Origin: Pseudomonas sp. URIL14HWK12:I12
Lineage (GTDB): Bacteria; Pseudomonadota; Gammaproteobacteria; Pseudomonadales; Pseudomonadaceae
Length of the DNA: 64,000 bases
NCBI RefSeq assembly: GCF_003097135.1
Contig: NZ_QEQL01000005.1
Span: 248,001 to 312,000 of the forward strand
Reading direction: 5' to 3'
Made by a program: the position numbers and the translations under genes. The notes under the pieces were generated by a model, which worked only from the letters and a program-made list of their open reading frames with translations, did not search any database and was not told where the DNA came from. Positions within the stretch are counted from its first letter, which is position 1; every line of letters starts with the position of its first letter. Positions 41,931-49,649 of this stretch are shown piece after piece.

Positions 41931-42701
41931 TCAATCCACCAGGCCCATGGCCCGCGCCTGGGCGGCGGGGTCGGCCAGTGCCTTGATCTGCCGTGCCTGT
42001 TCGAGCAGCCCCTGGCGCTGGGCGGCGGTCAGCTGGTCCAGGCTCAGCTCACCCAGCGCGCTTTCGCGGCCTGCCAGCACGGCCACCAGCAAGGCATTGC
42101 GCTGGTGGCGGGGCAACACCCGCGGCGACTGGGTGACCGCCCGAATGCCCTGCATCGCCGCGTCGGGCTGGCCACCCAAGGCCTGGGCCAGGGCCAGGTT
42201 GCATTGGGTGTCGAGGTTCTGCGGTTGCAGCGTGCGGGCTTTCTCGAAGGCCGCCTGTGCCGGGCTGGTCTGGCCGCGCAGCACTTGGGCAACGCCCAGG
42301 CGGCTCCAGGCTTGCGGCTGATTGCCCCGGTCAGCGGCCTGGGTGAGGCTGATCACGGCGCGCTCGTAGCGGCCCAGCCGCAATTGCGCGGTACCCAGCC
42401 CCAACAGCGCATCGGCGTTGTCTGGCGCGTCATTCAAGGCCTGCTGGTAAGCGCGCTCGGCGCCGCTGGGGTCCTGCGCGGCCAGGCGCGCCTGGCCCAG
42501 TTTCAACCAAGCCTCAAGGCCCGCGCCGGGCAACTGGGTGGCCTTGTCGTAGAGCGACGCGGCACTGACCGGGTCGCCACGGCTGGCGAGGTCGTCGCCC
42601 AGGCGCAGGTAGCGAGCGTAGGCAGGGTCCGAGGGGGTTTGCGATGCGCAGGCGCCAAGCAGCAGGCTGGCCAACAGAAGGGGAACGACGCGATGAGGCA
42701 T
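41931..42701 (-). CDS. TPR lipoprotein, TadD-like
   Basis: A 256-residue lipoprotein with lipobox LLGAC near residue 18. It is followed by at least four TPR units: YLRLGDDLASRGDPVSAASLYDKATQLP, AWLKLGQARLAAQDPSGAERAYQQALNDAP, ALLGLGTAQLRLGRYERAVISLTQAADRG and AWSRLGVAQVLRGQTSPAQAAFEKARTLQP. This resembles TadD of Tad systems. It is the only minus-strand gene inside the two plus-strand secretion operons. Its ATG overlaps the start of sctC1 in the opposite direction by nine bases. Confidence 0.78.
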   Translation of the reverse strand: MPHRVVPLLLASLLLGACASQTPSDPAYARYLRLGDDLASRGDPVSAASLYDKATQLPGAGLEAWLKLGQARLAAQDPSGAERAYQQALNDAPDNADALLGLGTAQLRLGRYERAVISLTQAADRGNQPQAWSRLGVAQVLRGQTSPAQAAFEKARTLQPQNLDTQCNLALAQALGGQPDAAMQGIRAVTQSPRVLPRHQRNALLVAVLAGRESALGELSLDQLTAAQRQGLLEQARQIKALADPAAQARAMGLVD

Positions 42702-43355
42702 GTGCAGGTCTCTTCAGGCATGTGCGGCGAGTCTACCCGGTTACGCCGCCTGCCACAGGCCTTGTTGCAACCTGTTGCCGGGTGGTTGTTCGGTGCCCTG
42801 GCGCTGCTGCTGGCCGGCACCTGCCAGGCAGCTGAAAGCGACGACCCGCAGTGGTTCAGCGCGCCCTACCCCTATGTGCTGGTGGAGCAGGATTTGCGCA
42901 GCGCAATGGACGCCTTCGCCCAGCAACTGAAGCTGACCGTGGTGTTTTCCGACAAGGTGCGTGGCAAGTCCCGCGGCGTGGTGCGCGGCACCCAGGCCGG
43001 GGAGTTTCTGCAGAACCTGTGCGCCGTCAACGGCCTGACCTGGTACTTCGACGGCAACGTGCTTTACCTCAATAGTGCCGACGAGGTGGCCAGCCGGCTG
43101 CTGCGCCCCGGCCAGGCCAGCCTCGAAGAATTGCGCAGCTACCTGGGCGGGCTGGACGTATACGGCGAGCGCCTGGCCATGCGCCTGAACGAAACCGGTG
43201 ACGAACTGCTGGTGTCAGGCCCACCCCCATACCTGGCGCTGGTGCAGCAGCACATTGATCAGCAGCGGCGCCCCGCGCAAATCGCCAGCACCCCACGCAG
43301 CCACGGCGTGCGCGTGTTTCGCGGCAACAGCGTGACTGAAGTGAACCCCAACTAA
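42693..43355 (+). CDS. sctC1: Secretin N-terminal subunit SctC1 (RhcC1/NolW-like)
   Basis: A 220-residue periplasmic protein with a signal peptide (hydrophobic core WLFGALALLLAGTCQA). The N0/N1-type fold is evident: PYVLVEQDLRSAMDAFAQQLKLTVVFSDKVRGKSRGVVRGTQAGEFLQNLCAVNGLTWYFDGNVLYLN, as in the N-terminus of HrcC/YscC. The later segment ELLVSGPPPYLALVQQHIDQQ completes it. There is no secretin domain: that is on SctC2. The two must assemble in the outer-membrane ring. I use the ATG at 42693 for GGGGAA seven bases upstream; ATG at 42720 would avoid the overlap with the TPR gene. Confidence 0.85.
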   Translation: MRHVQVSSGMCGESTRLRRLPQALLQPVAGWLFGALALLLAGTCQAAESDDPQWFSAPYPYVLVEQDLRSAMDAFAQQLKLTVVFSDKVRGKSRGVVRGTQAGEFLQNLCAVNGLTWYFDGNVLYLNSADEVASRLLRPGQASLEELRSYLGGLDVYGERLAMRLNETGDELLVSGPPPYLALVQQHIDQQRRPAQIASTPRSHGVRVFRGNSVTEVNPN

Positions 43356-43392
43356 CCCCTGTTCATTCCACTGGCAACAAGGAGCAGCAACC

Positions 43393-43608
43393 ATGGCCGT
43401 AACCCCGACCGACGCCACCGGCGCCAGCACCGAAAGCAACCCGCAAGCGAAGTTCGACGCCGCCGTCGACAGCTCCAGCGAGATGACCGACGAGGAGTTG
43501 ACCAACGAGCTGATCAACCAGGGAATCATGATCGGTGGGCAGTTCATCATCATGCCCAAGGCGCAGGAAATCCTTAACGAAGCGATGTCTGACGACGACG
43601 AAGAATAA
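43393..43608 (+). CDS. Small acidic protein in the secretion operon (71 aa)
   Basis: A 71-residue acidic protein (N-terminus MAVTPTDATGASTESNPQAK, C-terminus SDDDEE). The middle, MTDEELTNELINQGIMIGGQFIIMPKAQEILNEAM, is helical with a hydrophobic strip. AAGGAG is well placed. It stands between sctC1 and sctI, where rhizobial loci run straight from nolW to nolB. It could be a needle subunit, or a chaperone such as for SctI. No family recognised. Confidence 0.55.
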   Translation: MAVTPTDATGASTESNPQAKFDAAVDSSSEMTDEELTNELINQGIMIGGQFIIMPKAQEILNEAMSDDDEE

Positions 43609-43619
43609 GAGGTTGCCCG

Positions 43620-44051
43620 ATGAGCGTAGACCTTGCACCGACCACGGCGGCACTGCCGCCGGGAGGGACCCAGGCTCAGCAGAGCCTGTTCGAACACATG
43701 GCCAGCACCGCCAAAGGCATGCCCGAGGGCGCCAGCCCCCATCAGATCGGCGAAAGCCTGATGAACCGGCTGGACAGCTTCATGGACCGCTCGCACCTGT
43801 TCAATGCGCGCGCTGATGCGCTGGTTGCCGGCACACCTGCCGCAGGCAAGGCAGACGCCAGCCCGCCCGTTCAACTGGCCAGCAACGCCGATGCCGGCCA
43901 GAACGCCGCACACACCGCCGGCACCGCCCAAGTCGACCAGCTCGTGCACTCGCTGGGCAAGATGTTCGACTACTCCATCGAAACCCAGATGGTGGTGCGT
44001 GGCGCCACGCAGATTTCCGGCTCCGCCAACACCTTGCTTAAAGGCCAATGA
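43620..44051 (+). CDS. sctI: Inner rod protein SctI (NolB position)
   Basis: A 143-residue protein. The C-terminal 40 residues, VDQLVHSLGKMFDYSIETQMVVRGATQISGSANTLLKGQ, have the pattern of rod subunits (YscI/HrpB), whose C-terminal helices build the rod. The N-terminal 100 residues are A/P/G-rich and variable. It lies directly before sctJ, the usual order (yscI-yscJ, nolB-rhcJ). It has no signal peptide and is probably itself an early substrate. Confidence 0.8.
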   Translation: MSVDLAPTTAALPPGGTQAQQSLFEHMASTAKGMPEGASPHQIGESLMNRLDSFMDRSHLFNARADALVAGTPAAGKADASPPVQLASNADAGQNAAHTAGTAQVDQLVHSLGKMFDYSIETQMVVRGATQISGSANTLLKGQ

Positions 44052-44055
44052 CACG

Positions 44056-44796
44056 ATGAAACTCACCCGCCTGATGCTCATTCTGTTGTTCGCAAGCCTG
44101 CTCGCCGCCTGCGATACCACGCTGTACAGCAACCTGAGCGAGCGTGAGGCCAACAGCATGGTCGCCGCCTTGCTGCGCGAAGGCATCCAGGCCTCGCGCA
44201 AGGTGCAGGACAACGGCCAGATGAGCGTGCTGGTGGATGAAAGCCGCTTCGCCGAAGCCATGGCGGTGCTCGACAATGCAGGCCTGCCGGGCGAGAAATT
44301 CGCCAACATGGGCGAGGTATTCAAGAGCAATGGCCTGGTCAGCTCGCCGGTGCAGGAGCGGGCGCAGATGGTCTACGCCTTGAGCGAGGAACTGTCGCAC
44401 AGCGTGTCGCAAATCGATGGCATCGTTTCGGCGCGCGTGCACGTGGTGCTGCCCGACAACGACCTGCTCAAGCGAGTGATTTCTCCGTCTTCGGCCTCGG
44501 TGCTGGTGCGTTACGAGCCAGGCACCGACATCGGGGCGCTGCTGCCCAAGATCAAGACACTGGTAGCCAATGGTATTTCCGGGCTTTCGTACGACGGGGT
44601 GTCGATCACGGCGGTACAGGCCCGGGTCAACGCGCCGTTGGCGCCGCAGGCCACACCCGCCAGCAGCGCCGGGCTGTCGCGCTGGCTGCTGGGCGCGCTG
44701 GTGGCGATTGCACTGGCGGCGCTGGCCGGCATCGGCTGGCAACGCTACAAACGCCACCAGGCCACGCGCACCTGGGCGCTGAAGGAGGCTGAATGA
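44056..44796 (+). CDS. sctJ: Type III secretion inner ring lipoprotein SctJ
   Basis: A 246-residue lipoprotein of the YscJ/FliF family. Lipobox LAAC is at about residues 16-19, then LYSNLSEREANSMVAALLREGI and GEKFANMGEVFKSNGLVSSPVQERAQMVYALSEELSHSVSQIDGIVSARVHVVLP, the ring-building motifs. A C-terminal membrane helix (about 207-228) is present. It forms the inner of the inner-membrane rings with SctD. A four-base overlap joins it to sctK. Confidence 0.95.
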   Translation: MKLTRLMLILLFASLLAACDTTLYSNLSEREANSMVAALLREGIQASRKVQDNGQMSVLVDESRFAEAMAVLDNAGLPGEKFANMGEVFKSNGLVSSPVQERAQMVYALSEELSHSVSQIDGIVSARVHVVLPDNDLLKRVISPSSASVLVRYEPGTDIGALLPKIKTLVANGISGLSYDGVSITAVQARVNAPLAPQATPASSAGLSRWLLGALVAIALAALAGIGWQRYKRHQATRTWALKEAE

Positions 44797-45398
44797 ACCG
44801 CTGGGAGCATTTTGTCGACGCCCCCTTGAGCTTCGTCGCCCCGCGCCACCTGGCCGCTTGCCTGGGCGACGCCCCAGCCCAGTTGCGCGAGCAGGTGCTG
44901 GCCGAGCCGCGCTTTCACGCACGCTTGCTGGCCTTGCTGTTGGCGCGCCACCAGTTGCAGCCGCTGAGTGAAATCACTGCACCCGATGCCACCGCCATGA
45001 ACGTGCTGGCGCTCAGCCCGCTGGCCTTCAATCGCCTGCCCAGGCTGTGCGGGGCTATCTGGCACGCCGCAACGCTCGCCCGGGAAGTGCGCGCACCGGT
45101 GCAGCACGCCCTGCGCCAGGCGCTGGGGAGTGAGCTGTACAGCCAGGCCCTGGCCCACCGTGAATTGGCCGGCGCGGCCGACCTGCTGCGCGAACCGGCA
45201 GCGCTGCTGCAAGCGATCGATCAGGACGGGGCCGCCTGCGTCGCCGCCTGGGCCCAGGCGCAGCCGGCCCCTTTGCAGCGCTGGCTGGCGCTGCGGCTGA
45301 ACTTGCCTGCAGCGCAGCCAGTGCGCCCACCGGTGAACCTTGCCATCATTGCGGCGGCCGCCACCGCCTTGCACCGCCTCGAGGAGCACGCGGCATGA
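44793..45398 (+). CDS. sctK: Sorting platform protein SctK (NolU-like)
   Basis: A 201-residue helical protein in the position of yscK/nolU between sctJ and sctL. It starts MNRWEHFVDAPLSFV and has ALSPLAFNRLPRLCGAIWHAATLAREV, a stretch of the form seen in SctK proteins. SctK links SctQ to the inner ring. Assignment mostly by position and length; sequence similarity in this family is low. Confidence 0.72.
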   Translation: MNRWEHFVDAPLSFVAPRHLAACLGDAPAQLREQVLAEPRFHARLLALLLARHQLQPLSEITAPDATAMNVLALSPLAFNRLPRLCGAIWHAATLAREVRAPVQHALRQALGSELYSQALAHRELAGAADLLREPAALLQAIDQDGAACVAAWAQAQPAPLQRWLALRLNLPAAQPVRPPVNLAIIAAAATALHRLEEHAA

Positions 45399-45976
45399 GC
45401 GAGCTGCCCACCCGCCCCGCCGCGCGCATTCTGCGCGCCGAGCAGGCCGACCAATGGATCGATGGCTTTGCCTTTCTGGAGGCTGCCCGCCAGGAAGCCG
45501 ACCAGATGCGCCAAAGCGCAGAGCTGTGGCGCCAACAGGCGCGGCGCGAGGGCCTGGAACAGGGGTTGGCACAAGGCCGCGCGCAGATGGCACAGGCCCT
45601 GCTCGAACAACGCCAGGCCCATGATCAGTGGCTGGCCAGCCAAGAGAGCGCACTGGCGGACCTTGCCCTGGCCATTGCCGGCCAGCTGATAGGCGAGCTG
45701 CCCGATACGCAGCGGCTCCAGGCGCTGGTGCGCACCGCGCTGGCCAGTTTTCGCCAGGACCAGGCCTTGACCCTGTACGTACCGCGCGATGCTGTCGACA
45801 GCAGCCGCCAGGCATTGATGGGCTTGGCCGTAACGGTGGAAGCCGACGAACAACTCGCACCTGGCCAGGCACGCCTGGCTAGCGCGCAGGGCGCTGTGGA
45901 GCTGGGCGTGCAAGAGCAATTGGCGCAACTGCGCCGCGCCTTGCTGCCCTTCGCCAACGACGAGGCAACGCCATGA
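45395..45976 (+). CDS. sctL: ATPase stator SctL (NolV-like)
   Basis: A 193-residue protein of the FliH/YscL family. A long, Gln/Arg/Ala-rich coiled coil (about 30-90: LEAARQEADQMRQSAELWRQQARREGLEQG) is followed by a globular C-terminus with ALADLALAIAGQLIGELPD and DEQLAPGQARLASAQGAVELGVQEQLAQLRRAL. It anchors the SctN ATPase to SctQ and holds its activity in check. Four-base overlaps on both sides. Confidence 0.88.
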   Translation: MSELPTRPAARILRAEQADQWIDGFAFLEAARQEADQMRQSAELWRQQARREGLEQGLAQGRAQMAQALLEQRQAHDQWLASQESALADLALAIAGQLIGELPDTQRLQALVRTALASFRQDQALTLYVPRDAVDSSRQALMGLAVTVEADEQLAPGQARLASAQGAVELGVQEQLAQLRRALLPFANDEATP

Positions 45977-47295
45977 ACGCCGCACTGGACGCTACCTTCA
46001 GCCGCCTTCAGGCCCGCCTGGCCAGCGCCCGCCCGCGGCCGATGCGCGGCACCTTGCGCAGCCTGCGTGGGGTGTTGCTGCGCGCCAGCGTCGCTGGCGT
46101 AAGCATCGGTGAGCTGTGCCATCTGTCAGACCCGGTCAGCGGCCGCACGCTGGCGGCAGAGGTCATTGGCTTTGAAGATGACGAAGCGATCCTATCGCCG
46201 ATCGGCGACATGCAGGGCCTGTCCAGCCGCACGTTGATCACGGCCACAGGCCACGCCCTTGGCGTGCCGGTCGGCCCGGCGCAGCTGGGGCGGGTGATCA
46301 GCCCCATGGGCGAATGGCTGGACGGCGATGCCCCTGCGGCCCCCCTGGAGCGTTACCCGCTGCACGCCGAACCCCCGGCCCCGTTCAGCCGCCAGTTGAT
46401 CGAACAGCCCATGGTGCTGGGCGTGCGTGCCATCGACGGCCTGCTGACCCTGGCACGCGGCCAGCGCATGGGTATTTTCGGCGAGCCGGGTGTAGGCAAA
46501 TCATCTCTGCTGGCCAGTATCGTGCGGCACACCGATGCCGAAGTGATCGTGATCGGCCTGATCGGCGAGCGCGGCCGGGAGGTGCGCGAACTGCTGGATG
46601 TGCAATTGGGCCGTGAAGCCCGCGCACGCAGCGTGGCCGTGGTGGCCACCTCCGACCGCCCGGCGGCCGAACGGGTGCGCGCGGCCTTCGTGGCGACCGC
46701 CGTAGCCGAATACCACCGCGATCAGGGCAAGCATGTGCTGCTGCTGATGGACAGCCTTACCCGTTTCGCCCGCGCCCAGCGTGAGCTGGGGCTGGCGGTG
46801 GGCGAGCCGCCGACGCGGCGCGGTTACCCGCCCTCGTTCTTCTCGGCCCTGCCGCGCCTGCTCGAACGTGCCGGCCCTGCGGCCACCGGCAGCATCACCG
46901 CGCTGTACACCGTGCTCACCGAAGGGGATGTGGCCAGCGACCCAGTGGCCGAGGAAACCCGCTCGATCCTCGACGGGCACATTGTGCTCAGCCCGGAGCT
47001 GGCCCAGCGCAACCATTTCCCCGCCATCGACGTGCTGCGCAGCCGTAGCCGCCTGATGGACCATGTGGTACCCAAGGATCACCTGGACATGGCGCGCCGT
47101 GTGCGCGAGCTGATGGCCCGCCATGAAGCCATTGAAATGCTGGTGCGGGTAGGCGAATACGCCGCCGGCAGCGACCCGCTGGCTGACCAGGCCCTGGCCT
47201 GCGCTGACGCGATCGACGCTTTCCTGCGCCAAGGCGCCCACGAACCCTCCAACGCTGCGCAAACCCAGCAGCATCTGCGCAAGGTATTGGCATGA
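45973..47295 (+). CDS. sctN: Type III secretion ATPase SctN
   Basis: A 440-residue FliI/YscN-family hexameric ATPase. Walker A is GEPGVGKSSL, Walker B is KHVLLLMDSLTRFARAQRELGLAVGEPPTRRGYPPSFFS, and EGDVASDPVAEETRSILDGHIVLS and the arginine finger region follow. It separates chaperones from cargo and helps unfold substrates at the export gate. All core positions look intact. Overlaps sctL and sctO by four bases each. Confidence 0.96.
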   Translation: MNAALDATFSRLQARLASARPRPMRGTLRSLRGVLLRASVAGVSIGELCHLSDPVSGRTLAAEVIGFEDDEAILSPIGDMQGLSSRTLITATGHALGVPVGPAQLGRVISPMGEWLDGDAPAAPLERYPLHAEPPAPFSRQLIEQPMVLGVRAIDGLLTLARGQRMGIFGEPGVGKSSLLASIVRHTDAEVIVIGLIGERGREVRELLDVQLGREARARSVAVVATSDRPAAERVRAAFVATAVAEYHRDQGKHVLLLMDSLTRFARAQRELGLAVGEPPTRRGYPPSFFSALPRLLERAGPAATGSITALYTVLTEGDVASDPVAEETRSILDGHIVLSPELAQRNHFPAIDVLRSRSRLMDHVVPKDHLDMARRVRELMARHEAIEMLVRVGEYAAGSDPLADQALACADAIDAFLRQGAHEPSNAAQTQQHLRKVLA

Positions 47296-47759
47296 ACGCA
47301 CGGCAACTGAACCAACTGCAGCAATTACGCGCCCTGCGCGAAGAGCGCGCCACCCGCGAACTGGCCAGCCAGCGCCACCAGCGCGAGCAGGCCGACGCCC
47401 AACTGAGCCAGGCCCAGCAACGCCTGCATGACCACCGCGCGGCACTGGCGGCGCGCGCCGAGCAGGTGTTCGGGCGCTTCAGCGAGGGCCTTTCGGTGGG
47501 TGCCTGGCAGGCGGCTCAGGAGCAGCTCGAAGCACTGGCTGAAAGCGACGAAGCACTGACCGGCGAGGTAGACGCTGCGCATCAGCACCTGGATTTCCAC
47601 CAGCGCGAGGAGCAGGCCCTGCGCGAGCAGCGCCTGGCCCGCCAGCGCCAGCTAGACGCCTGTGACGTGCTGGTGCAAGCCCGCCAGCGCCGCGACCTGC
47701 TTGAACAGGAGCGGCGCGAAGAGAGCGATGAACTGCCCAGCCCGCAGGTGCGCCCATGA
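47292..47759 (+). CDS. sctO: Stalk protein SctO (YscO/FliJ-like)
   Basis: A 155-residue protein made of two long charged helices, rich in R, Q, E and A, forming an antiparallel coiled coil as in FliJ/YscO. It sits between sctN and sctQ. It inserts into the ATPase ring and contacts SctV. The sequence is simple, so the call rests on its predicted structure and place. Confidence 0.82.
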   Translation: MNARQLNQLQQLRALREERATRELASQRHQREQADAQLSQAQQRLHDHRAALAARAEQVFGRFSEGLSVGAWQAAQEQLEALAESDEALTGEVDAAHQHLDFHQREEQALREQRLARQRQLDACDVLVQARQRRDLLEQERREESDELPSPQVRP

Positions 47760-48718
47760 CCTGCAGCCCCCCTGCCCTGCCCTTGCCGTTGCATGGCCTG
47801 GACCAGGTGGCGCCGGCCCACCTGCCAGTGCTGGCCACCCTGCACCGGCGCCGGATGCCCTGGCAGGGGCAGTGGCGCGGCCAGCCACTGTGGCTGCGAG
47901 CCGAGCCGGGAGAACCGGTGCCTCTGGCCCCCCTCCACCTGACCGTGGGCGAACACCCGCTGATCGCCGAGCTGCCCAGCGCGTGGCTCGGCGAATTGCC
48001 ACAGGCCCGAGACGCCGCTGGCGAGCTGCTGTTGGAGGCGGCGCTGCTGCCCTTGATCGAGCCGTTGGAAGCCACCCTTGGGCAGCCGTGCTACGTCACC
48101 GCAGCACGCCCGTTCGATACCTGGCTATGCCTGCGCTGGCAGCTGGCGCTGGGCGACGGCCCTGGCGTTACCTTCATGTTGTACCTGAGCGAGGGCGCTG
48201 CCCGGCTGCTGGCGGCGGGCATCGAGGCTCACTGGCCGGCGCAGCGCAGGCCGCTGCCGGGCCTGGCGCTGCCTGCGCAGGTGAGCGCTGCCCACGTGCC
48301 CCTGACCCTCGCCGAGCTGCGCAGCCTGCGCGCCGGCGATGTGGTGATGCTTGACCACACTCAGCCGGCGCTGCACTGCGCTGGCCGCACTGCCCGTCTG
48401 AAACGCGTCGACACGCGCTGGCTGCTGGCCGGCGCCCTGACTTCTGGTATGGAGACACCCATGAGCGATACCCCTGCATTGGCCGGCCCGGACGCCGCGC
48501 TCGACGAGCTGGACCTGACCCTGACCTGCCAGGTCGGCCGCCTGGACCTGACCCTGGGGCAACTGCGCGAGCTGGGCGAAGGTAGCGTGCTGGCCCTGGA
48601 CAGCCGCGCCGATGACGGTGTGGAGCTGGTGGTCAACGGCCGGCGAATTGGCCACGGCCAGCTGGTTCGCATCGGTGAAGGCCTGGGCGTTCGCGTGCTG
48701 AGCTTTGCCAGCCTATGA
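47756..48718 (+). CDS. sctQ: Cytoplasmic ring/pod protein SctQ
   Basis: A 320-residue SctQ (YscQ/FliM-FliN-like). The variable N-terminal two-thirds leads to a first SpoA-like region (about 175-230, HVPLTLAELRSLRAGDVVMLDHTQ) and a C-terminal SpoA domain (about 250-320, LTCQVGRLDLTLGQLRELGEGSVLALDSRADDGVELVVNGRRIGHGQLVRIGEGLGVRVL). No sctP gene precedes it, where SctP usually lies between SctO and SctQ. An internal start is probable at 48461. Confidence 0.92.
   Translation: MTCSPPALPLPLHGLDQVAPAHLPVLATLHRRRMPWQGQWRGQPLWLRAEPGEPVPLAPLHLTVGEHPLIAELPSAWLGELPQARDAAGELLLEAALLPLIEPLEATLGQPCYVTAARPFDTWLCLRWQLALGDGPGVTFMLYLSEGAARLLAAGIEAHWPAQRRPLPGLALPAQVSAAHVPLTLAELRSLRAGDVVMLDHTQPALHCAGRTARLKRVDTRWLLAGALTSGMETPMSDTPALAGPDAALDELDLTLTCQVGRLDLTLGQLRELGEGSVLALDSRADDGVELVVNGRRIGHGQLVRIGEGLGVRVLSFASL
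48461..48718 (+). CDS. Internally started C-terminal SctQ product (SctQ-C, 85 aa)
   Basis: An in-frame ATG inside sctQ is preceded by GGAGA five bases upstream, and it begins just before the C-terminal SpoA domain (MSDTPALAGPDAALDELD). In Yersinia, Salmonella SPI-2 and Shigella, sctQ homologues make such a short form, which assembles with the full one. The site here fits that rule. Production of this form is inferred. Confidence 0.6.
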   Translation: MSDTPALAGPDAALDELDLTLTCQVGRLDLTLGQLRELGEGSVLALDSRADDGVELVVNGRRIGHGQLVRIGEGLGVRVLSFASL

Positions 48719-49371
48719 GTGGCTATCAGCCCAACCTGATCGAGATCATTCTGGTCGTTGCCACCATTGGCCTGATTCCCCTGGCGGTGGTGACCCTTAC
48801 CGGGTTTCTGAAAATCTCGGTGGTGCTTTTTCTGATCCGCAACGCACTGGGCGTGCAGCAGACACCGCCGAACCTGGTGCTCTACGGCATCGCGCTGATT
48901 CTTTCGGTGTACGTGACCACGCCGCTGATCGGCGATATGTACCGCCAGGTGCAGGGGCGTGAATTGACCTTCGAGAACGCTCAGCAACTGGAGGAGCTGG
49001 GCAACGCGCTACGGCCGCCGCTACAGGCCCACTTGTCGCGGTTCGCCAACGAAAGCGAGCGCGGTTTCTTCATGCAGGCCACCGAAACGGTGTGGTCACC
49101 CGAGGCCCGGGCCGAGCTGCGCGATGATGACCTGGTGGTGCTGATCCCGGCGTTCGTCAGCTCCGAGCTGACCCGCGCCTTCGAGATCGGCTTTCTTCTG
49201 TACATCCCGTTTCTGGTGGTAGACCTGCTGGTGTCCAACGTGTTGATGGCCATGGGCATGTCGATGGTGTCGCCGACACTGATCTCGATACCTTTGAAAA
49301 TCTTTTTGTTCGTGTCGCTCAGTGGCTGGTCACGGCTGATGCACGGGCTGATCCTGAGCTACGGAGGCTGA
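48715..49371 (+). CDS. sctR: Export apparatus protein SctR
   Basis: A 218-residue FliP/YscR-family membrane protein. Conserved segments are LIPLAVVTLTGFLKISVVLFLIRNALGVQQTPPNLVLYGIALILS, VLIPAFVSSELTRAFEIGFLLYIPFLVVDLLVSNVLMAMGMSMVSP and PLKIFLFVSLSGWSRLMHGLILSY. Five copies form the core of the export channel. The ATG overlaps the sctQ stop. Confidence 0.96.
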   Translation: MSGYQPNLIEIILVVATIGLIPLAVVTLTGFLKISVVLFLIRNALGVQQTPPNLVLYGIALILSVYVTTPLIGDMYRQVQGRELTFENAQQLEELGNALRPPLQAHLSRFANESERGFFMQATETVWSPEARAELRDDDLVVLIPAFVSSELTRAFEIGFLLYIPFLVVDLLVSNVLMAMGMSMVSPTLISIPLKIFLFVSLSGWSRLMHGLILSYGG

Positions 49372-49375
49372 CGCC

Positions 49376-49645
49376 ATGGGCCAGGACGTATTCCTGTCAT
49401 TGATGAAACAGGCACTGATGACCGTGCTGCTGCTCTCGGCGCCGGCGCTGGGCGTGGCGATCATCGTCGGCCTGAGCGTGGGCCTGCTGCAAGCGCTCAC
49501 GCAGATCCAGGACCAGACACTGCCGCAGGTGGTGAAACTGGTTGCGGTGCTGCTGGTGGTCGTATTCGTGGGGCCGTTGCTGGCCGGGCAGATCATGGAG
49601 CTGGGCGGCCAAGTGCTGGACAACTTCCCGATGTGGACGCGCTGA
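49376..49645 (+). CDS. sctS: Export apparatus protein SctS
   Basis: An 89-residue protein with two membrane helices, typical of FliQ/YscS. LKQALMTVLLLSAPALGVAIIVGLSVGLLQALTQIQDQTLPQVVKLVAVLLVVVFVGPL matches the family throughout. It wraps around the SctR/SctT channel. Four bases separate it from both the gene before and the one after. Confidence 0.95.
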   Translation: MGQDVFLSLMKQALMTVLLLSAPALGVAIIVGLSVGLLQALTQIQDQTLPQVVKLVAVLLVVVFVGPLLAGQIMELGGQVLDNFPMWTR

Positions 49646-49649
49646 GCCG

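Noticed and set aside
41913..42692. Long N-terminal extension of sctC1
   Set aside because: The extra 260 residues are antisense to the TPR lipoprotein gene; the signal peptide starts only after 42693.
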